Of a stretch of DNA of 64,000 bases, positions 41,483 to 50,192 are shown one piece after another. The notes under the pieces are model-generated. The model searched no databases. It saw nothing but the letters and a program-made list of their open reading frames with translations, and was not told the DNA's origin. Within the stretch, counting starts at the first letter, position 1, and every line of letters starts with the position of its first letter. The position numbers were made by a program, and so were the translations under genes. The DNA is from Pseudarthrobacter oxydans (GTDB lineage: Bacteria; Actinomycetota; Actinomycetes; Actinomycetales; Micrococcaceae), in contig NZ_JABTYH010000026.1 in NCBI RefSeq assembly GCF_013314975.1, forward strand, positions 1-64,000, written 5' to 3'.

Positions 41483-44314
41483 ATGGCTCACACTGCAACG
41501 AATCCCGAAACCGATCTTGCCTCCGAACTGAGGGCAGACGTCCGCCGCGTGTCCACCCTGCTGGGTGAATCGCTCGTCCGCCAGCACGGTCCCGAACTCC
41601 TCGACCTCGTGGAGCAGGTCCGCCTCCTCACCAAGGAATCCAAGGAAGCCGCCCGCGGCGGCGCCGATGCCACCGGCCCGTGGAGCGCACACGACGTCGT
41701 GGCCCAGGTCCGCGAACTCCTTGGCTCGCTGCCTATCGAGCAGGCCACCGACCTGGTCCGTGCCTTCGCCTTCTACTTCCACCTTGCCAACGCCGCTGAA
41801 CAGGTGCACCGGGTGCGCGGCCTGCGGACCCGCGCCGAAAAAGACGGCTGGCTGGCCAAGACCGTAGCGGACATCGCAGAGCAGGCGGGCACCGGTGTGC
41901 TGCAGGAAGTGGTCAACGGGCTGGACGTCCGCCCCATTTTCACCGCGCACCCCACCGAAGCCTCGCGCCGTTCGGTGCTGGACAAGATCCGCAAGCTCTC
42001 CGACGTCCTGGCCCAGCCCAGCGCCGAGGGCACCACCGCCCGGCGCCGCCAGGATCGCCAGCTGGCCGAGATCATCGACCAGATGTGGCAGACCGACGAG
42101 CTCCGCCAGGTCCGGCCCACTCCGGTGGACGAGGCCCGCAACGCCATCTACTACCTGAGCAGCATCCTGACGGACGCGATGCCGGAGATGCTCACCGAAC
42201 TCTCTGAACTGCTCGGCGAGCACGGCGTGAGCCTTGCCTCCCAGGAAGCGCCCATCCGCTTCGGCTCCTGGATCGGCGGTGACCGAGACGGCAACCCCAA
42301 CGTCACCGCGGCAGTCACCCGCGAGATCCTGCAGATCCAGAACCAACATGCGGTCCGGATCAGCATCGGAATGATCGATGAACTGATCTCCATCCTCTCC
42401 AACTCCACCGCGCTTGCCGGCGCGGACCAGGAGCTCCTGGACTCCATCGAGGCGGACCTGAAGAAGCTGCCCGGCCTGGACAAGCGCGTCCTGGAGCTCA
42501 ACGCCCAGGAGCCCTACCGGCTCAAGCTGACCTGCGTTAAAGCCAAGCTGATCAATACGGGCAAACGGGTGGCTGCAAACTCCAACCACGAGCACGGCCG
42601 CGACTACAGCGGAACCGGCGAACTCCTTGCCGACCTGGAACTCGTGGAACTCTCGCTCCGGAACCACTCGGCGTCGCTGGCTGCTGACGGCGCGCTCGCC
42701 CGGGTCCGCCGCGCCATCGCCTCCTTTGGACTCCACCTGGCCACCCTGGACATCCGCGAACACGCGGACCACCACCATGACGCCGTCGGCCAGCTGATGG
42801 ATCGGCTGGGCGGGCCCGGCGTGCGGTACGCGGAACTCAGCCGCGGGCAGCGGCTCGAGGTGCTCGGCTCCGAGCTCGCCTCGCGCCGGCCGCTCTCCGG
42901 ACACCCCATTAAGCTCGACGGCGCCGCCGACGGTACGTACGACGTCTTCCGTGAGATCCGCCGCGCCCTGCGCGCCTACGGCCCGGACGTCATCGAGACC
43001 TACATCATCTCCATGACCCGCGGCGCCGACGACGTGCTTGCCGCGGCAGTCCTGGCCCGTGAGGCCGGCCTGGTGAACCTCTTCGGCGAGAAGCCCTACG
43101 CCAAGATCGGGTTCGCGCCGCTGCTGGAGACCGTGGAGGAGCTGCGGGCCTCGGCCGAAATCGTGGACCAGCTGCTGTCCGATCCCTCCTACCGGGAACT
43201 CGTGCGCCTCCGCGGCGACGTGCAGGAGGTCATGCTGGGCTACTCGGACTCCAACAAGGAATCCGGCGTGATGACCAGCCAGTGGGAAATCCACAAGACC
43301 CAGCGCAAGCTGCGCGACATCGCCGCCAAGCACGGCGTGCGCGTGCGCCTGTTCCACGGCCGCGGCGGATCCGTGGGCCGCGGCGGCGGACCCACCTATG
43401 ACGCCATCCTGGCCCAGCCCAACGGCGTCCTGGAAGGCGAAATCAAGTTCACCGAGCAGGGCGAGGTCATCTCGGACAAGTACTCGCTGCCCGAACTCGC
43501 TCGCGAAAACCTGGAACTGTCGCTCGCCGCCGTGCTGCAGGGCTCGGCCCTGCACCGCGATCCGCGCACCTCCGCGGACCAGCGGGAACGGTACGGGCAC
43601 GTCATGGAGACCATCTCCGACGCCGCTTTCGACCGGTACCGAAAGCTGATCGACCATCCGGACCTGCCGGCCTACTTCATGGCTTCCACCCCGGTGGAGC
43701 AGCTGGGCTCTCTGAACATCGGGTCGCGCCCGTCCAAGCGCCCGGACTCCGGCGCCGGGCTCGGCGGGCTGCGCGCCATCCCTTGGGTGTTTGGCTGGAC
43801 GCAGTCACGCCAGATTGTGCCCGGCTGGTTCGGCGTCGGCTCCGGCCTGAAGGCTGCCCGCGAGGCAGGCAACACCGCGCAGCTGGTGGAGATGTGGGAG
43901 AACTGGAACTTCTTCCGGTCGGTGCTGTCCAACGTGGAAATGACGTTGGCCAAGACTGACCTGGACATCGCAGGCTACTACGTCTCCACCCTGGTCCCCG
44001 AAGAGCTCCACCACATCTTCCGCGCCATCCGCGAGGAGTATGAGCTCACCGTGGCCGAGGTCCAGAACCTGACCGGCGAAAACCTGCTCCTGGACGCCCA
44101 GCCAACGCTCAAGCGCTCGCTGGAAATCCGGGACCAGTACCTGGACCCCATCAGCTACCTCCAGGTGGAGCTCCTCCGCCGTGTCCGTGCGGAAGCTGCC
44201 GAAGCCGCGGAGAAAGCCGACGGCATCACCGGCGCAGAGATCGACGAACGGCTGCAGCGCGCCATGCTCATCACCGTCAACGGTGTGGCGGCAGGCCTCC
44301 GCAACACCGGCTAG
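41483..44314 (+). CDS. ppc: Phosphoenolpyruvate carboxylase
   Basis: Makes oxaloacetate from PEP and bicarbonate, the main anaplerotic step. The 943-residue product has all signatures: 'IFTAHPTEASRRSVLDKIRK' (catalytic His), 'SWIGGDRDGNPNVTAAVTRE', 'VRLFHGRGGSVGRGGGPTYD' (glycine loop), 'QPNGVLEGEIKFTEQGEVIS' and 'PWVFGWTQSRQIVPGWFGVG'. The start at 41483 (MAHTATNPETDLASEL) is preferred over one 39 bp upstream, which lacks a ribosome-binding site. Its stop is 4 bp before repeat copy D. A strong antisense reading frame across it is a codon-bias shadow. Confidence 0.97.
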   Translation: MAHTATNPETDLASELRADVRRVSTLLGESLVRQHGPELLDLVEQVRLLTKESKEAARGGADATGPWSAHDVVAQVRELLGSLPIEQATDLVRAFAFYFHLANAAEQVHRVRGLRTRAEKDGWLAKTVADIAEQAGTGVLQEVVNGLDVRPIFTAHPTEASRRSVLDKIRKLSDVLAQPSAEGTTARRRQDRQLAEIIDQMWQTDELRQVRPTPVDEARNAIYYLSSILTDAMPEMLTELSELLGEHGVSLASQEAPIRFGSWIGGDRDGNPNVTAAVTREILQIQNQHAVRISIGMIDELISILSNSTALAGADQELLDSIEADLKKLPGLDKRVLELNAQEPYRLKLTCVKAKLINTGKRVAANSNHEHGRDYSGTGELLADLELVELSLRNHSASLAADGALARVRRAIASFGLHLATLDIREHADHHHDAVGQLMDRLGGPGVRYAELSRGQRLEVLGSELASRRPLSGHPIKLDGAADGTYDVFREIRRALRAYGPDVIETYIISMTRGADDVLAAAVLAREAGLVNLFGEKPYAKIGFAPLLETVEELRASAEIVDQLLSDPSYRELVRLRGDVQEVMLGYSDSNKESGVMTSQWEIHKTQRKLRDIAAKHGVRVRLFHGRGGSVGRGGGPTYDAILAQPNGVLEGEIKFTEQGEVISDKYSLPELARENLELSLAAVLQGSALHRDPRTSADQRERYGHVMETISDAAFDRYRKLIDHPDLPAYFMASTPVEQLGSLNIGSRPSKRPDSGAGLGGLRAIPWVFGWTQSRQIVPGWFGVGSGLKAAREAGNTAQLVEMWENWNFFRSVLSNVEMTLAKTDLDIAGYYVSTLVPEELHHIFRAIREEYELTVAEVQNLTGENLLLDAQPTLKRSLEIRDQYLDPISYLQVELLRRVRAEAAEAAEKADGITGAEIDERLQRAMLITVNGVAAGLRNTG

Positions 44315-44318
44315 CCCC

Positions 44319-44412
44319 GACGCTCTCTCACTTAATGCAGCGTTTTCACCAACGCTCATGCACCGGTGAGAGAGCGTTGGCGGTTTCCCTGCAGAAAGTG
44401 AGAGAGCGTTGC
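44319..44412. repeat. Copy D of the GAGAGAGCG nested inverted repeat
   Basis: The left outer arm, 44319-44340, starts GACGCTCTCTCACTTAATGC. The right outer arm is 44389-44410 (CTGCAGAAAGTGAGAGAGCG then TT). Between them CCAACGCTC (44349-44357) pairs with GAGCGTTGG (44372-44380), with four more pairs inside. The layout is that of copy A but the inner stem has two mismatches. It lies directly after ppc. Confidence 0.85.
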
Positions 44413-44456
44413 AGGGGCTTGGGGGACGGGGAAGCCGCCGGGATAGGCTGGAGGGC

Positions 44457-44762
44457 ATGCCTTCCTTCCAGACCCGACTGAAAATCACCGGGCTGCGGCC
44501 GGGCAACCCGCCCGAGGCCGTCATGGACACCGCGGTGGAAGCCCTGGGGACCCGGCACCATGTGGAGGCGCACCAGCTGCAGCTTGCCGGGGGAGTGCCG
44601 CAGCTGAACCTGCGCTTCCTCGTTGACGCCACAGAATACAGCGGCGAGAACCGGCAGGCGCGGGATTCGGCAGCCATGATGCGTGACGCCGTCGAACGCG
44701 TGGCCCTGACCGGATCCCTGACCGTGCTGCGCCGCAGCCGCGGCCGCTGGACACCGGTTTAG
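44457..44762 (+). CDS. Small hypothetical protein
   Basis: A 101-residue soluble protein of no recognised family. The start at 44457 has a strong ribosome-binding site (GGAGGG, 4-5 nt upstream). The sequence 'FQTRLKITGLRPGNPPEAVM' leads into 'LQLAGGVPQLNLRFLVDATE', predicted as strand-helix-strand, and ends in a basic tail 'LRRSRGRWTPV'. It reads as a small alpha/beta protein, possibly nucleic-acid- or ligand-binding. The last seven codons including the stop are duplicated just downstream. Confidence 0.65.
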   Translation: MPSFQTRLKITGLRPGNPPEAVMDTAVEALGTRHHVEAHQLQLAGGVPQLNLRFLVDATEYSGENRQARDSAAMMRDAVERVALTGSLTVLRRSRGRWTPV

Positions 44763-44786
44763 CTGCCCGCTGGACGCCGGTTTAGC
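44744..44786. repeat. Duplication of a gene 3' end including the stop codon
   Basis: CCGCTGGACACCGGTTTAGC (44744-44763) recurs with one change at 44767-44786, a 23-bp period. The first copy ends with the last codons and TAG stop of the hypothetical gene, so a second in-sequence stop lies downstream. Probably replication slippage. Confidence 0.6.
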
Positions 44787-44806
44787 GGCCGGTGTAAGAC
44801 GGCGCT

Positions 44807-45433
44807 TCAGGCTTCGGGAGCCAATGGGCCGGGTTCCTCCACGGGGGACGGATTTCCGCGCCGGCGCGTGGCAATAACGCCGACGGCGGCCCCCACCACA
44901 AGGCCGAGCACCACGCCGATGAGGGAGCTGGCCCAGAACGGAAGCCCTGTGGCCGAGCCGGTGAAGTAGCCCAGGCCCACCAGCCAGCAGGCCCAGAGCA
45001 CCGCCCCTATCCCTGCGCACAGGCTGAAGCCACGGACGGCGACACTGGCGATGCCTGCCGCGGCAGAGGTGGCAAGGCGGCCGCCCGGGATGAACCTGGC
45101 GCCGATGATGGTCCCGTACGTGGAGGAGCGGCCGGCCCGGGCGATGGCGTCATGGATCCCGCGGTGGATCCGGCGGCCCCACGCCCAGCGGTCCAGCACG
45201 TGGCTCAGCCGGCGCCGGAAGAGCTGGAAAACCACCATGTCGCCGACCCAGGACGCCAGGGCGGAGAGGAACCCCACCAGGAAAACATTGGTCCGGCCGT
45301 CCGCGGACAGGGCACCGCCGGTGATCACCACCATCTCGGAGGGGATCAGGGGAAAAATGGCGTCGCCGAGGACCACGGGGATGATCCAGAAATAGATCGC
45401 CGACCCCCAGCTTTCAGCGCTGCCGAAGTCCAT
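44807..45433 (-). CDS. DedA family membrane protein
   Basis: A 208-residue DedA/SNARE-associated (VTT domain) protein with about five membrane segments. 'PLIPSEMVVITGGALSADGR' near residue 28 and 'GARFIPGGRLATSAAAGIAS' near 115 are the conserved re-entrant/Pro-Gly motifs (F/Y-x-R-x-x-P-x-x-R). Such proteins are lipid scramblase or membrane-homeostasis factors. The ATG at 45433 is used; a GTG two codons upstream is possible. Confidence 0.88.
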   Translation of the reverse strand: MDFGSAESWGSAIYFWIIPVVLGDAIFPLIPSEMVVITGGALSADGRTNVFLVGFLSALASWVGDMVVFQLFRRRLSHVLDRWAWGRRIHRGIHDAIARAGRSSTYGTIIGARFIPGGRLATSAAAGIASVAVRGFSLCAGIGAVLWACWLVGLGYFTGSATGLPFWASSLIGVVLGLVVGAAVGVIATRRRGNPSPVEEPGPLAPEA

Positions 45434-45473
45434 GGCCACAACGTACCGCAGATTTGGCCGGCCGGCGCTGCCC

Positions 45474-46106
45474 CTACCGTTCGGACTTCGGTGTACGGCT
45501 GAGGTGCTGCCCCGCCAGGAAGTACCAGTAGGGCCAGGCGACCCAGGCGACTGCTCCCGCCGCGACTCCTGCTCCGCCGATGCCGTAGCGGACCCAGTGT
45601 GGAAGCTGCTCCGCCCAGGTCAGGCCGGCCACCGGCAGCGCCACCAGCAGCGTGCCTCCGATGGCCTGTCCCAGCCGGGCGAGGTTCCGAGGGTAGGCGC
45701 CGGAGGGCAGGAGCGCCCGGTGCGCCAGCAGGAACCACGCGGCCTGGACCGTCATGGCCGCAACGGAGACAACTGTGGAGCTCTTGAAGTCGAGCTGTTT
45801 GACGACAAGCAGGAACGAGCTTGCGGAGCCGGCAGCGCAGGAAGCGGTGACCACCCATTTGCCGGCCTCCGAGGCCACCGTCCGCGGCAGCCGGCGGTGC
45901 ACCTGCAGGATTACGGGGATGGCCGCCAGGTTGAACAGGGCACCTGTTGCGTCATTGATGGTGCCGAAAACGTAGGGGCCGTTGCGGGGTACTTCCACCG
46001 CATACATGGCACCGAGGGTGGCCACCCCCACTGCGCCCAGGCCTGCGGCGGCGTAGGCGGCCCTGGCGGCGGTGCGGTCGCCCGGGATCCAGGCCAATGC
46101 GTCCAT
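45474..46106 (-). CDS. Multi-pass membrane protein, unrecognised
   Basis: A 210-residue integral membrane protein with about six spans (for example 'AAYAAAGLGAVGVATLGAMY', 'ALFNLAAIPVILQVHR' and 'YGIGGAGVAAGAVAWVAWPY') and a short basic tail. It loosely resembles DUF4386-type proteins but without a firm match. Its stop is 40 bp from the DedA start, same strand, so they may be one unit. Confidence 0.65.
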   Translation of the reverse strand: MDALAWIPGDRTAARAAYAAAGLGAVGVATLGAMYAVEVPRNGPYVFGTINDATGALFNLAAIPVILQVHRRLPRTVASEAGKWVVTASCAAGSASSFLLVVKQLDFKSSTVVSVAAMTVQAAWFLLAHRALLPSGAYPRNLARLGQAIGGTLLVALPVAGLTWAEQLPHWVRYGIGGAGVAAGAVAWVAWPYWYFLAGQHLSRTPKSER

Positions 46107-46182
46107 GATGGTTCCTTGCCTTGCCCCAGGTACCCCTCAGGATAGTCCTCTCCGCACCGGCCATCCAGAGGTAGACGGCGGA

Positions 46183-47166
46183 TCAGGCCTGGCCCGGGTG
46201 TGCCTCGCTGAGTTCCAGCCCGCTGCGGTACTCCACGGGCTTGCCGCTGATGGGATCCACGAACCGGATGCCGCGGGCCAGGAGCTGGAGGGGCCTGGTG
46301 TAGTCGTCCGGAGCCTTGTCCAGCAGGTCCGGGTAGAAGGCGTCATTGACGATGCCCAGCCCCAGCGACGCCATGTGCACCCGCAGCTGGTGCGTTTTTC
46401 CGGTGTGCGGCTCGAGCCGGTAGCGGGCCAGCCGCCGGGGACTTCCCGGTGCCGCGGCAGAGGTGCCCGCCGCACCCGGCGCAGCGCCGCCGTCGAACGT
46501 TTCCAGGCGCTCGATCCGCGTTTCCGCGTTCGGTTCGCCGTCGATGACTTCGGCGAGCAGGTAGCTGCGCGACTTGGTCATCCGGTTGCGGACCACCACC
46601 GGGAAGTCGACGGCGGGATAACCCTCCGCGGGCTCGGCGGCGGACACGCACTCGTAGTCCTTCTGGACCTGCCGCTTCTCGAAGAGGACCTGGTACCTGC
46701 CGCGGGTCCGGGGATTGGTGGAGAAGAGCAGGACCCCGGCCGTCATGCGGTCCAGCCGGTGCATGGGTATCAGATCCGGCAGCTCCAGCTGGTTGCGCAG
46801 CCTGACCAGCGCCGACTCCTGGATGTAGGTGCCGCCGGGGGTGGTGGGCAGGAAGTGCGGCTTGTCCACCACCAGCAGGTGCTCGTCCTGGTGGAGGATG
46901 GTGATCTCCACCGGAATCCGCGTCTCCGGCGGGAGGCTGCGATAGTACCAGATGAACGTGTGGTCCTGCAGGGGAGTGGCGCGGTCCAGTGGCACCCCGC
47001 CCTCGCCAACGATCTCGCCGGCGTCGAACCTGTCCTCGATGCCCTGGGGGTCGATGTGTCCCCAGCGGTGCATCATGTAGTCCATGGCCGTGTCCCAGGG
47101 CCCTTCTCCGGGGAGGCGCAGCCGGGTGGCGTTGACGCCGTCGCGCACGGGGAGGGGGGATTGCAT
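46183..47166 (-). CDS. RluA-family pseudouridine synthase
   Basis: A 327-residue tRNA/rRNA pseudouridine synthase of the RluA/RluC/RluD family. The catalytic Asp is in 'LIPMHRLDRMTAGVLLFSTN' near residue 146 (HRLDR). 'LLVVDKPHFLPTTPGGTYIQ' and 'YRLEPHTGKTHQLRVHMASL' are the other family motifs. The N-terminal region of about 85 residues contains 'GEGPWDTAMDYMMHRWGH' and is longer than in RluA itself but has no S4 domain hallmark. Target uridine unknown. ATG at 47166; a GTG one codon upstream is equally possible. Confidence 0.9.
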   Translation of the reverse strand: MQSPLPVRDGVNATRLRLPGEGPWDTAMDYMMHRWGHIDPQGIEDRFDAGEIVGEGGVPLDRATPLQDHTFIWYYRSLPPETRIPVEITILHQDEHLLVVDKPHFLPTTPGGTYIQESALVRLRNQLELPDLIPMHRLDRMTAGVLLFSTNPRTRGRYQVLFEKRQVQKDYECVSAAEPAEGYPAVDFPVVVRNRMTKSRSYLLAEVIDGEPNAETRIERLETFDGGAAPGAAGTSAAAPGSPRRLARYRLEPHTGKTHQLRVHMASLGLGIVNDAFYPDLLDKAPDDYTRPLQLLARGIRFVDPISGKPVEYRSGLELSEAHPGQA

Positions 47167-47248
47167 CACCGGACCATTCTACCGGCGGGTGCTGCCGGCC
47201 CGGGCGGAGCCCCCAGGGGCACACCCGGCACCGAACACAAAAAAGTTA

Positions 47249-47278
47249 TTGACAATAAAAATTGTCGGTAGCGATACT
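47249..47278 (+). promoter_or_regulatory. Promoter and operator of the ArsR/SRPBCC operon; leaderless start predicted
   Basis: TTGACA (47249-47254, perfect -35) and GATACT (47273-47278) are 18 bp apart, and the expected start point falls on the A of the ATG at 47285. The inverted repeat GACAAT-AAAA-ATTGTC (47251-47266) covers the -35, so the ArsR-type product of the first gene probably represses itself here. Confidence 0.65.
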
Positions 47279-47284
47279 TGAATC

Positions 47285-47914
47285 ATGTTGGAGATAGCCG
47301 TCATCGAGGATCCCGCCGCGGCCGAGGCGTCGCTGGATCCGATCCGGACCCGGATCCTTCGCGAACTGGTGGTGCCGGCCTCGGCAACCCAGCTCGCGGT
47401 GCGGGTGGGGCTGCCGCGGCAGAAGGTCAACTACCACCTCAGGGCCCTGGAAAAGCACGGCCTGGTGGAGCTGGTGGAGGAACGGCGCAAAGGCAACATG
47501 ACCGAACGCATCCTCCAGGCCACAGCGTCGTCCTACCTGATCTCTCCCCAGGCGCTGGCCTCGGTGTCCCCGGACCCGGGCCGCTTTTCCAGCCATTTTT
47601 CAGCATTCTGGCTGCTGGCGCTTGCGGGCCGCATGGTCCAGGAGATGGGAAAGCTGATCGCCGGCGCGGCCGCTGCCCGCCAGAAGCTGGCCACGTTCGC
47701 GGTGGACGGTGAAGTCACGTTCCGGACCGCGGCCGACCGCGCAGCGTTCGCCGAAGAGCTCGGCGTGGCGGTCACCCGGCTGGTGGACAAATACCACGAC
47801 GGCGATGCCCCCCGCGGGCGCCGGCACCGGCTGGTGGTGGCGCTCCACCCCGTTCTCAAACCCGCCAAAGACCCCACACAAACCCCTTCAGGCAAGGAGC
47901 AGGACAATGACTGA
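47285..47914 (+). CDS. ArsR-type winged-helix regulator
   Basis: A 209-residue regulator with an N-terminal ArsR/HTH_20 winged helix at about residues 17-75 ('PIRTRILRELVVPASATQLA', recognition helix 'LPRQKVNYHLRALEKHGLVE'). A C-terminal part of 130 residues ('FWLLALAGRMVQEMGKLIAG' and beyond) probably serves dimerisation or ligand binding. No metal-binding cysteine motif is present, so it is not an arsenic sensor. Probably translated from a leaderless mRNA. It overlaps the SRPBCC gene by 8 bp. Confidence 0.88.
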   Translation: MLEIAVIEDPAAAEASLDPIRTRILRELVVPASATQLAVRVGLPRQKVNYHLRALEKHGLVELVEERRKGNMTERILQATASSYLISPQALASVSPDPGRFSSHFSAFWLLALAGRMVQEMGKLIAGAAAARQKLATFAVDGEVTFRTAADRAAFAEELGVAVTRLVDKYHDGDAPRGRRHRLVVALHPVLKPAKDPTQTPSGKEQDND

Positions 47915-48599
47915 CAACCGCAACTTCGAAATCGTCTACGACACCGAACTTCCGGGGACGCCGGATCGGGTCTGGGAGGCTGTGACCACCGGAACGCCCG
48001 CGTGGATGTTCCCCACGGACGGGTGGCCGGACGTCAAGACCGTCCAGGAGTACCCCACCCACCTGGTCTCCCGGATCGAGGGCCCGGACGGCTGGTTCAA
48101 CCAGCTCGAGCATGTGCTCGAACCGCTCGACGGCGGCCGCGCCCGCCTGCACTATGTCCACAGCGGCATCTTCGCGGACAACTGGGACGAGCAGTACGAC
48201 GGCGCCAGCCGCCACACGGAGTTCTACCTCCACACCCTGGGCCAGTACCTGAAGTACTTCGACGGACAGCCCGTGGTGTTCACGGACATCCAGGCGCCGG
48301 CAGCGTCCCAGGCTCCGGACGGCTTTGCGCGGCTTCGCAACGCGCTGGGCGTGGACTCCGCCGGGCAGGGTTCCCGGGTGGATCTGGAGCTTGACGGCGT
48401 GGGCCGGCTTTCGGGGGAAGTGGACTTCTCCAACGAGCACTTCCTGGGGTTGCGCACCTCCGACGCCATGTACCGCTTCTTCGGCCGCAACGCCTGGGGC
48501 GCTCCGGTGGGGATGACTGTGCATGATTTCAGCGGCACCGGCGACCCGGATGCCACGGCCAAGGCCTGGGGCGGCTTCCTCGAAAAGGCCTACGCGTAG
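47907..48599 (+). CDS. SRPBCC/AHSA1 family protein
   Basis: A 230-residue START-fold protein of the AHSA1/SRPBCC group. 'FEIVYDTELPGTPDRVWEAV' is the typical N-terminal strand-helix, and 'YLHTLGQYLKYFDGQPVVFT' is the long C-terminal helix, with a further small beta domain after residue 150. AAGGAG lies 7 nt before the ATG within the end of the ArsR-type gene, showing coupled translation. ArsR-SRPBCC gene pairs are common and often of unknown ligand. Confidence 0.88.
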   Translation: MTDNRNFEIVYDTELPGTPDRVWEAVTTGTPAWMFPTDGWPDVKTVQEYPTHLVSRIEGPDGWFNQLEHVLEPLDGGRARLHYVHSGIFADNWDEQYDGASRHTEFYLHTLGQYLKYFDGQPVVFTDIQAPAASQAPDGFARLRNALGVDSAGQGSRVDLELDGVGRLSGEVDFSNEHFLGLRTSDAMYRFFGRNAWGAPVGMTVHDFSGTGDPDATAKAWGGFLEKAYA

Positions 48600-48635
48600 G
48601 AGCCCGGGACCCAGTGATCGGCGGGCACGGGCTCC
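48599..48635. terminator. Bidirectional terminator-like inverted repeat
   Basis: GGAGCCCG (48599-48606) and CGGGCTCC (48628-48635) are inverted with a 21-bp spacer, between the convergent SRPBCC and MocR genes. There is no strong T-tract, so efficiency is uncertain. Confidence 0.35.
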
Positions 48636-48641
48636 CGTCGG

Positions 48642-50189
48642 TCACGCAATGGCCACGGCCGGGGCGCTCTTCAGGGTCCGTCGGAGCTGCGGGGCGGCAT
48701 CGAGCCGGTCCTGCGCTGAACGCAGGGCCAGGACCGCAGCTTCAAGCTTGTCCGGCGGCAGGGTGAACGGCACCCGCAGGTAACGCTCGAAGGCGCCGCC
48801 TATCCCGAAGCGCGACCCTGCCGCCAGCCGGACCCCGAAGTCGGGGGCGATGACGGTGAGCGCAGTGCTGATGGGAGCGGGCAGCCGGCACCACGCGGAC
48901 AGTCCGCCGGAAGGGTAGGCCGCCTCCCACTCCGGCAGGTGGCCGGCAAGGAGCTCCAAAAGGGCGGCGCGGCTGTCCCTGAGGGCGGCAATCCGTGCCG
49001 GCAGCGGCTCATCGAGGGCCCGGACCAGGTGCGCTGCGGCCAGCTGTTCCATAAGGGGGCCGCCGAGATCCAGTGAGGTCCGGGCTCCCGCAAACCGTTG
49101 GATCAGGTCCTCCGAGGCCCTGATCCAGCCGGTGCGCAGCCCGCCCCAATGGGATTTGCTGAGCGAGCCGATGGTCACCACCGCCGGACTGAACGCCGCG
49201 ACCGGTGCGGTCACAGCGCCGTCGAGGTTAAGCTCCCGCAGCGTCTCGTCCACCACCAGGACCGTCCCGGCGGCCGCAGCTGCCCGGACCAGGTGGCGGC
49301 GCTGGAGGTCGGGCATCAGCTGGCCTGTGGGATTGTGGAAGTCGGGCACCACGTAGGCCAGCCGGGGCCGCTGCTGCTGCAGGGCGGCCTGCAGGGCGGC
49401 CATGTCCCACGCCTGCGCGGCCCCTGCCCGGGCGCCGTGCGTGCCGGCGCTGGTGCCGGCCCTGCGTGGGCTTATTCCGGTACCGGCCGAGAATGCTACC
49501 GGGACCGGCCGGCAGCCCGCAGCCCGGATGGCGTCGAGGGCGTTGGGGTAGCTGGGGTGTTCCACCAGTACGCGGTCCTGCCTGCCGGCCAGGGCGCGGA
49601 GGATGATGTTCAGGGCGTGCTGCGCCCCCGATGTCACCATGATCTGGCTGGCGGTTGTGGGCACCCCGGCCGCCGTGTAGCGCGCAGCAACTGCTTCCCG
49701 GAGCGGGAGCAGGCCCAGGGCGTCGTAGCCGAATCCGGGGAGCAGGGCCGGAAGCTCGGTGAGGGCGGCGGCGAACGCACGGTGCACCACCTCCCCGCTG
49801 GCAGGAAGCGAGGCGTAGGCGAGGTCGATCAGTCCCTCCGGAGCCGCGAGCCCGGGGGCGGTCAGCGCCGGATCGTTCCGCACCGGTCCCGTGAAGAGCG
49901 TGGTGCCTGCCGGGGTGAGGCGCGGGATCCGCGTCCGGCTTCTGCTGCCCTGGCCGCCTGTGAGGAAGCCCTGCTCGCGGAGCAGCCCATAGGCGGCAGT
50001 CACCATGGTCCGGCTGACGCCCAGGGCTTCGGACAGGGCGCGCTCGCTGGGCAGCGCAGTGTCCAGGGCCACCCGGCCGTCGAGCACCAGCAGGCGTACG
50101 ACGTCGGCCAGCTCGCGGTAGCCGGGCGTTGCGCCGACGTTCCACTCGCCCAGGAGACGGGACAGGCCGGAGGCGGTGAGGGATGACAT
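48642..50189 (-). CDS. yczR: MocR-type PLP-dependent regulator, YczR-like
   Basis: A 515-residue MocR/GntR regulator. The GntR winged helix is at about residues 20-85 ('LPSERALSEALGVSRTMVTA'), and a fold-type-I aminotransferase domain starts near residue 115. The PLP lysine is in 'TIGSLSKSHWGGLRTGWIRA', and 'YVVPDFHNPTGQLMPDLQRR' is the conserved Asn-Pro-Thr-Gly site. Position divergent from a YczE-family membrane gene is the hallmark of the YczR subgroup. It likely controls yczE and itself through the GCCAGT sites in the 61-bp gap. Confidence 0.9.
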   Translation of the reverse strand: MSSLTASGLSRLLGEWNVGATPGYRELADVVRLLVLDGRVALDTALPSERALSEALGVSRTMVTAAYGLLREQGFLTGGQGSRSRTRIPRLTPAGTTLFTGPVRNDPALTAPGLAAPEGLIDLAYASLPASGEVVHRAFAAALTELPALLPGFGYDALGLLPLREAVAARYTAAGVPTTASQIMVTSGAQHALNIILRALAGRQDRVLVEHPSYPNALDAIRAAGCRPVPVAFSAGTGISPRRAGTSAGTHGARAGAAQAWDMAALQAALQQQRPRLAYVVPDFHNPTGQLMPDLQRRHLVRAAAAAGTVLVVDETLRELNLDGAVTAPVAAFSPAVVTIGSLSKSHWGGLRTGWIRASEDLIQRFAGARTSLDLGGPLMEQLAAAHLVRALDEPLPARIAALRDSRAALLELLAGHLPEWEAAYPSGGLSAWCRLPAPISTALTVIAPDFGVRLAAGSRFGIGGAFERYLRVPFTLPPDKLEAAVLALRSAQDRLDAAPQLRRTLKSAPAVAIA

Positions 50190-50192
50190 CAG

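Noticed and set aside
41414..43657. A 747-codon open frame antisense to ppc
   Set aside because: It has the low-complexity, valine/glycine/aspartate-rich composition of a high-GC codon-bias shadow and overlaps an intact PEP carboxylase completely.
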